A stretch of 7,009 nt of DNA from an uncultured Eubacteriales bacterium (lineage in GTDB: Bacteria; Bacillota; Clostridia; Lachnospirales; Anaerotignaceae), in the NCBI GenBank assembly GCA_959604475.1, contig CAUHBX010000046.1:1-7009 (forward strand). The letters run 5' to 3'. This document shows positions 3,902 to 7,009 of the stretch, one piece after another. The notes beneath the pieces were generated by a model. That model worked only from the letters and a program-made list of their open reading frames with translations, searched no databases and was not told where the DNA came from. The position numbers and the translations under genes were made by a program. Numbering within the stretch: position 1 is the stretch's first letter; the number at the start of each line of letters is the position of its first letter.

Positions 3902-6424
3902 ATGAAAATAAAACAAAAATGGAATATAATCCTCTTGCTCAGTTTATTTATCGCTGTAATATTTGTAAGCGGCTTTTATTACATATACAGCGTCCACAGC
4001 GCACTTTGGAATAAATCTGTCACAGATATATCGGAGGTAACTGCACAGGGAAGCCATGCCCTCGACACTTATATAGAAAAGGAAACAGAAATGCTTGATT
4101 GGCTTGCTGCAGAACTTTCAGCAGAAAGTTCTCATGATGCAGATACTCTAATCAGCAGAATGAATCTGGCGTCTTCTCCGAAGTCAAGCTACATCTGCAT
4201 AAACTTAGATACGGGAATTGTTTACACAGACCAGACAAATTATGGTGTCGAACTTAAGACTGAACAACTGGAAAATTATCGTTTATTTAGCGAACAGGGT
4301 ATTCGAGAGCCGTATCTAGACGATTATACTGGCGTTTGGACTATCGGATATTATAAACGCTTCATCTGGTCTGACGGTGCAGAGGGAATAGTACAAAAAA
4401 CGCAAAAACTTTCAGATATTTCTGAACGCTTTTCCCTTTCATTCTATAACGATACAGGTTTTTCATATGTTGTTAACCAAAGCGGCGATATATTAATACG
4501 TTCACAGCACCGCAACAGTAACAGGACTTTCCAAAATTTATTTGATATCATTGACCTGCAGGGTAATGATATCAATGAAATAGCTTCGTTTAAGGAGGCT
4601 TTTAAAAACGGAAAAAGCGGAGCGGCACGTTTTAATTATCAAAAAGAAGACTATGTATTTTGTTATGTTCCTATAGAAAATACAGAAGGTTGGTATGTTG
4701 TGTCAATCATACCTAACAGCGTTATTATGGAGCAGTCAAATAATATAATTAAAAATTCTCAAATATTTTTATTTTTGATATCAGGCAGTGCTCTGATTAT
4801 GGCAGCATTTATCATATTATATAGGAAGGCGACAAGACAAATTCTATTGGCAGAGGAAAAAGCCCGTAAAGCAGCAGAAAGCGCCAACATTGCAAAAAGT
4901 CAATTTCTGTCTAATATGTCGCATGATATACGTACTCCTATGAACGCAGTGATAGGAATGACTAAGCTTGCTTTAGACCATGTCGATGAGCCTGAAAAGG
5001 TTAAGGAATATTTAAAAAATATTGACCTTTCGGGCCAGTTGCTTGTCGGCTTAATAAATGACATTTTGGATATGTCAAAAATTGAAAGCGGAAAAATGGC
5101 GCTTAATAATGACACTGCGTCTTTAGAGAATTTATTGATAAATCTTGTAAGAATTATACAGCCGACAGCTGAAAAGAAAAAACAGAACTTTAGTATTCAT
5201 TTGCATAATATAGTAAATGAAACACTATGTTTTGATGCACTTCGATTAAATCAGATTTTGCTTAATCTGCTTTCAAATGCCTTGAAATTTACTCCAGACG
5301 GCGGCTCAATCAGTGTCGATGTGACTGAAACACAGTCTGTGCTTAAAAATCATGCCCACTTTACATTCCGTGTCTCAGATACTGGCATTGGAATGAAGCC
5401 TGAGTTTATCGAACATATATTTGATTCATTTACAAGAGAGAAAAACGACGTTATAAATCAAATTGAGGGAACCGGCTTAGGAATGGCCATAACAAAAATG
5501 ATAGTTGATATGATGAACGGAAGCATATCTGTACAAAGCATTCCTGAAAAGGGTTCTGTATTTATTGTGGACCTCGACTTGCTGCTGCCTGAGGATAACT
5601 CACAGGAGACTCTAAATCTTCCCTCTTTGCGTATATTAGTTGCTGATGATGACTTTGATACCTGCCGTTCAGCAGATGATTTTTTGCACGATTTAGGTAT
5701 GGACGCTGATGTTACAGACAGCGGGAAAGCTGCTGTGGAAAAAGCAGTTAATGCCCATGAAAACGGCGAAGATTACAGCCTTGTTCTGCTTGACTGGAAA
5801 ATGCCCGATTTAAACGGTTTAGAGGCAGCCCAAGCAATCCGTAGCCTGATTGGAAACGATGTACCAATTATAATTATATCTGCGTATGATTGGACGAGTA
5901 TAGAAAAGCAGGCCATTGAAGCCGGAGTTAATGGATTTATACAAAAGCCTTTTTTCAGGTCAACACTATATCACTGTATAAAACAGTATGTGCTCAATGA
6001 AAAAGCTTCGTCAGAAGAAACAGGAGACGAAACTAATCTTTCAGAAAGGCGTATTCTTTTGGCTGAAGATAATGAAATAAATAGGCTTATAGCCTGTGAG
6101 CTTTTATCGGGCTGCGGTGCTCAGGTAGATGTTGCTGAAAACGGTCTTATATGTACCGAGCTTTTTGAACAGTCACCTGCCGGATATTATGATTTAATAC
6201 TGATGGATATACAAATGCCGGTTATGAACGGATATGAGGCTGCAAAGCGTATCAGAAGCTCACGCCACCCTGACGCTGATTCTATTCCAATTTTTGCTAT
6301 GACAGCTGACGCTTTTGCCGAAGATATAGAATTAGCTAAAAAAGTTGGCATGAACAGCCATTTGGCTAAGCCGCTAGATATTCCGGCAATGATGAGGGAA
6401 ATTAAAAAATATCTTAAGCTATAA
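3902..6424 (+). CDS. Membrane hybrid sensor histidine kinase with two receiver domains
   Basis: This 840-residue protein has membrane segments at about 8-30 and 287-307, enclosing a roughly 255-residue extracytoplasmic region that looks like a Cache-type sensor (strands around SSYICINLDTGIVYTD and GWYVVSIIP). No HAMP domain is evident; a short coiled linker (310-332) leads to the HisKA dimerisation domain with phospho-acceptor His341 in NMSHDIRTPMN. The ATPase domain has the N box (Asn455, Asn459), G1 DTGIGM (493-498) and G2 EGTGLGM (522-528). Receiver 1 (about 576-697) has Asp582-Asp583, phospho-Asp631, Ser660 and Lys682. Receiver 2 (about 716-838) has Glu722-Asp723, phospho-Asp769, Thr801 and Lys823. 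Both receivers look intact. There is no Hpt or output domain, so the signal must pass to a separate phosphotransfer protein or regulator not found here. It follows the solute-binding lipoprotein by 6 bases and probably receives ligand information from it. Confidence 0.95.
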   Translation: MKIKQKWNIILLLSLFIAVIFVSGFYYIYSVHSALWNKSVTDISEVTAQGSHALDTYIEKETEMLDWLAAELSAESSHDADTLISRMNLASSPKSSYICINLDTGIVYTDQTNYGVELKTEQLENYRLFSEQGIREPYLDDYTGVWTIGYYKRFIWSDGAEGIVQKTQKLSDISERFSLSFYNDTGFSYVVNQSGDILIRSQHRNSNRTFQNLFDIIDLQGNDINEIASFKEAFKNGKSGAARFNYQKEDYVFCYVPIENTEGWYVVSIIPNSVIMEQSNNIIKNSQIFLFLISGSALIMAAFIILYRKATRQILLAEEKARKAAESANIAKSQFLSNMSHDIRTPMNAVIGMTKLALDHVDEPEKVKEYLKNIDLSGQLLVGLINDILDMSKIESGKMALNNDTASLENLLINLVRIIQPTAEKKKQNFSIHLHNIVNETLCFDALRLNQILLNLLSNALKFTPDGGSISVDVTETQSVLKNHAHFTFRVSDTGIGMKPEFIEHIFDSFTREKNDVINQIEGTGLGMAITKMIVDMMNGSISVQSIPEKGSVFIVDLDLLLPEDNSQETLNLPSLRILVADDDFDTCRSADDFLHDLGMDADVTDSGKAAVEKAVNAHENGEDYSLVLLDWKMPDLNGLEAAQAIRSLIGNDVPIIIISAYDWTSIEKQAIEAGVNGFIQKPFFRSTLYHCIKQYVLNEKASSEETGDETNLSERRILLAEDNEINRLIACELLSGCGAQVDVAENGLICTELFEQSPAGYYDLILMDIQMPVMNGYEAAKRIRSSRHPDADSIPIFAMTADAFAEDIELAKKVGMNSHLAKPLDIPAMMREIKKYLKL

Positions 6425-6434
6425 TTTTACAGTC

Positions 6435-6479
6435 AAAAACTGGGCCGATAAGAGCTTTGCTCTATTCAGTCCAGTTTTT
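6435..6479. terminator. Long-hairpin intrinsic terminator, possibly bidirectional
   Basis: Outer arms AAAAACTGG (6435-6443) and CCAGTTTTT (6471-6479) pair perfectly. An inner stem AGAGC / GCTCT closes a TTT loop at 6451-6463, joined by a few more pairs and small internal loops. The stem is followed by ATTATG on the plus strand and ends in T5 on both strands. It lies 10 bases after the sensor kinase stop and about 45 bases beyond the convergent GGDEF stop. Confidence 0.8.
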
Positions 6480-6523
6480 ATTATGTTTCTATTTAGCCGA
6501 CAGCAGATTGTGTAAATTTACGT

Positions 6524-7009
6524 CTAGTCCATATCCTCATAGTTTAGAATTGTATATCCATTTTTTCCATTCGTTTTAGCCTTATACATTGCTGAATCAG
6601 CCAAATCAATTAGTTTTTCCATTGTTAATTCGCTGAATTCCTCTAGATTAAAATCTATTTTTACCGCACCGATACTGCATGATACCTTTAGTCTGGTTCC
6701 ACTGCCTCGAACAGTAAACTTGTCAAAGGCATCTTTTTCCATTCTCTCTAAACATCTTTCTAAATTTTGGACATACTCAGGTTTTTCAATGACAACTAAA
6801 AATTCATCTCCTCCTATTCGGCCCACTTTACCTTCTGTTTCCCTTGATAAAACGGATGTCATAAATAGCAAAACCTGGTCACCTACATTATGACCGTATC
6901 TATCATTAAACAGTTTAAAATCGTCTATATCAACGAATAACAGCGCCATTTTTGTTTTATCCATTCGGTGCCGTTTGATAGCCTCATTTAGGCATAGGCT
7001 TATTCCTTC
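6524..7009 (-). CDS. GGDEF diguanylate cyclase, C-terminal part (5' end outside window)
   Basis: The frame is open to the window edge, so the 161 residues visible are the C-terminal end of a longer protein; the ATG at 6964 is internal, because the codons before it (LNEAIKRHR) continue the normal GGDEF-domain helix. The domain makes cyclic di-GMP from two GTP. Visible motifs, counted from the window edge, are LLFVDIDDFKLFND (23-36) with the metal-binding Asp, YGHNVGD (38-44), the active-site RIGGDEF (64-70) and the closing ADSAMYKAKTNGKNGY. The active site looks intact. The product-inhibition I-site, RxxD five residues before GGDEF, reads ETEG (57-60) and is therefore missing, so feedback inhibition at this site is unlikely. 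Any N-terminal sensor or membrane part cannot be seen. It converges on the sensor kinase operon. Confidence 0.93.
   Translation of the reverse strand, partial: EGISLCLNEAIKRHRMDKTKMALLFVDIDDFKLFNDRYGHNVGDQVLLFMTSVLSRETEGKVGRIGGDEFLVVIEKPEYVQNLERCLERMEKDAFDKFTVRGSGTRLKVSCSIGAVKIDFNLEEFSELTMEKLIDLADSAMYKAKTNGKNGYTILNYEDMD

Noticed and set aside
4900..5115. Minus-strand open frame inside the sensor kinase gene
   Set aside because: It is opposite the HisKA domain and is a by-product of that conserved coding sequence.
6512..6521. Perfect 10-base palindrome GTAAATTTAC just beyond the GGDEF stop
   Set aside because: It is short and AT-rich, and lies at a gene 3' end, so chance is the simplest explanation.
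1..7009. Search for mobile elements, CRISPR repeats, tRNA or rRNA genes, and riboswitches
   Set aside because: No direct-repeat arrays, transposase-like products, cloverleaf sequences or long structured leaders were seen; intergenic regions are too short for most riboswitches.

Overview
The window comes from a low-GC, AT-rich bacterial chromosome. Strong GGAGG-type ribosome binding sites, sigma-A-like promoters, a TTG start, a Gram-positive-style lipoprotein binding protein and the protein families present all fit an anaerobic Firmicute of class Clostridia. The genus cannot be read from the sequence. There is no sign of phage, insertion sequence, CRISPR, tRNA or rRNA. Coding density is high; the longest gap between genes is about 196 bases.

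Layout. (1) 57-644, plus strand: a Cro/CI-type helix-turn-helix regulator fused to a desulfoferrodoxin / superoxide-reductase-like metal-binding tail, with its own extended -10 promoter. It ends at a bidirectional terminator (651-675) shared with the convergent gene that follows. (2) 2400-695, minus strand: a small cupin gene, then a four-carbon acid-sugar kinase that closely resembles OtnK (3-oxo-tetronate 4-kinase). A terminator-like hairpin lies between the two. (3) 2401-2596: a divergent promoter region serving the cupin/kinase pair on the left and the sensory pair on the right. (4) 2597-6424, plus strand: a lipoprotein solute-binding protein, then, after 6 bases, a large membrane hybrid sensor histidine kinase with two receiver domains. 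No transporter permease is present, so the binding protein may act as a ligand-presenting co-receptor. A long hairpin terminator ends the operon. (5) 6524-7009, minus strand: the C-terminal part of a GGDEF diguanylate cyclase whose 5' end lies outside the window.

How they may work together (inference). The acid-sugar kinase and cupin point to catabolism of a tetronate-like sugar acid. The divergently encoded binding protein plus hybrid kinase could sense an extracellular sugar or sugar acid and might control the neighbouring genes, but no DNA-binding response regulator is present to complete that circuit. The GGDEF gene is a neighbour and a conceivable second-messenger partner, though its opposite orientation makes this speculative. 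The most unusual single gene is the HTH-desulfoferrodoxin fusion, a candidate one-component redox, iron or superoxide sensor.
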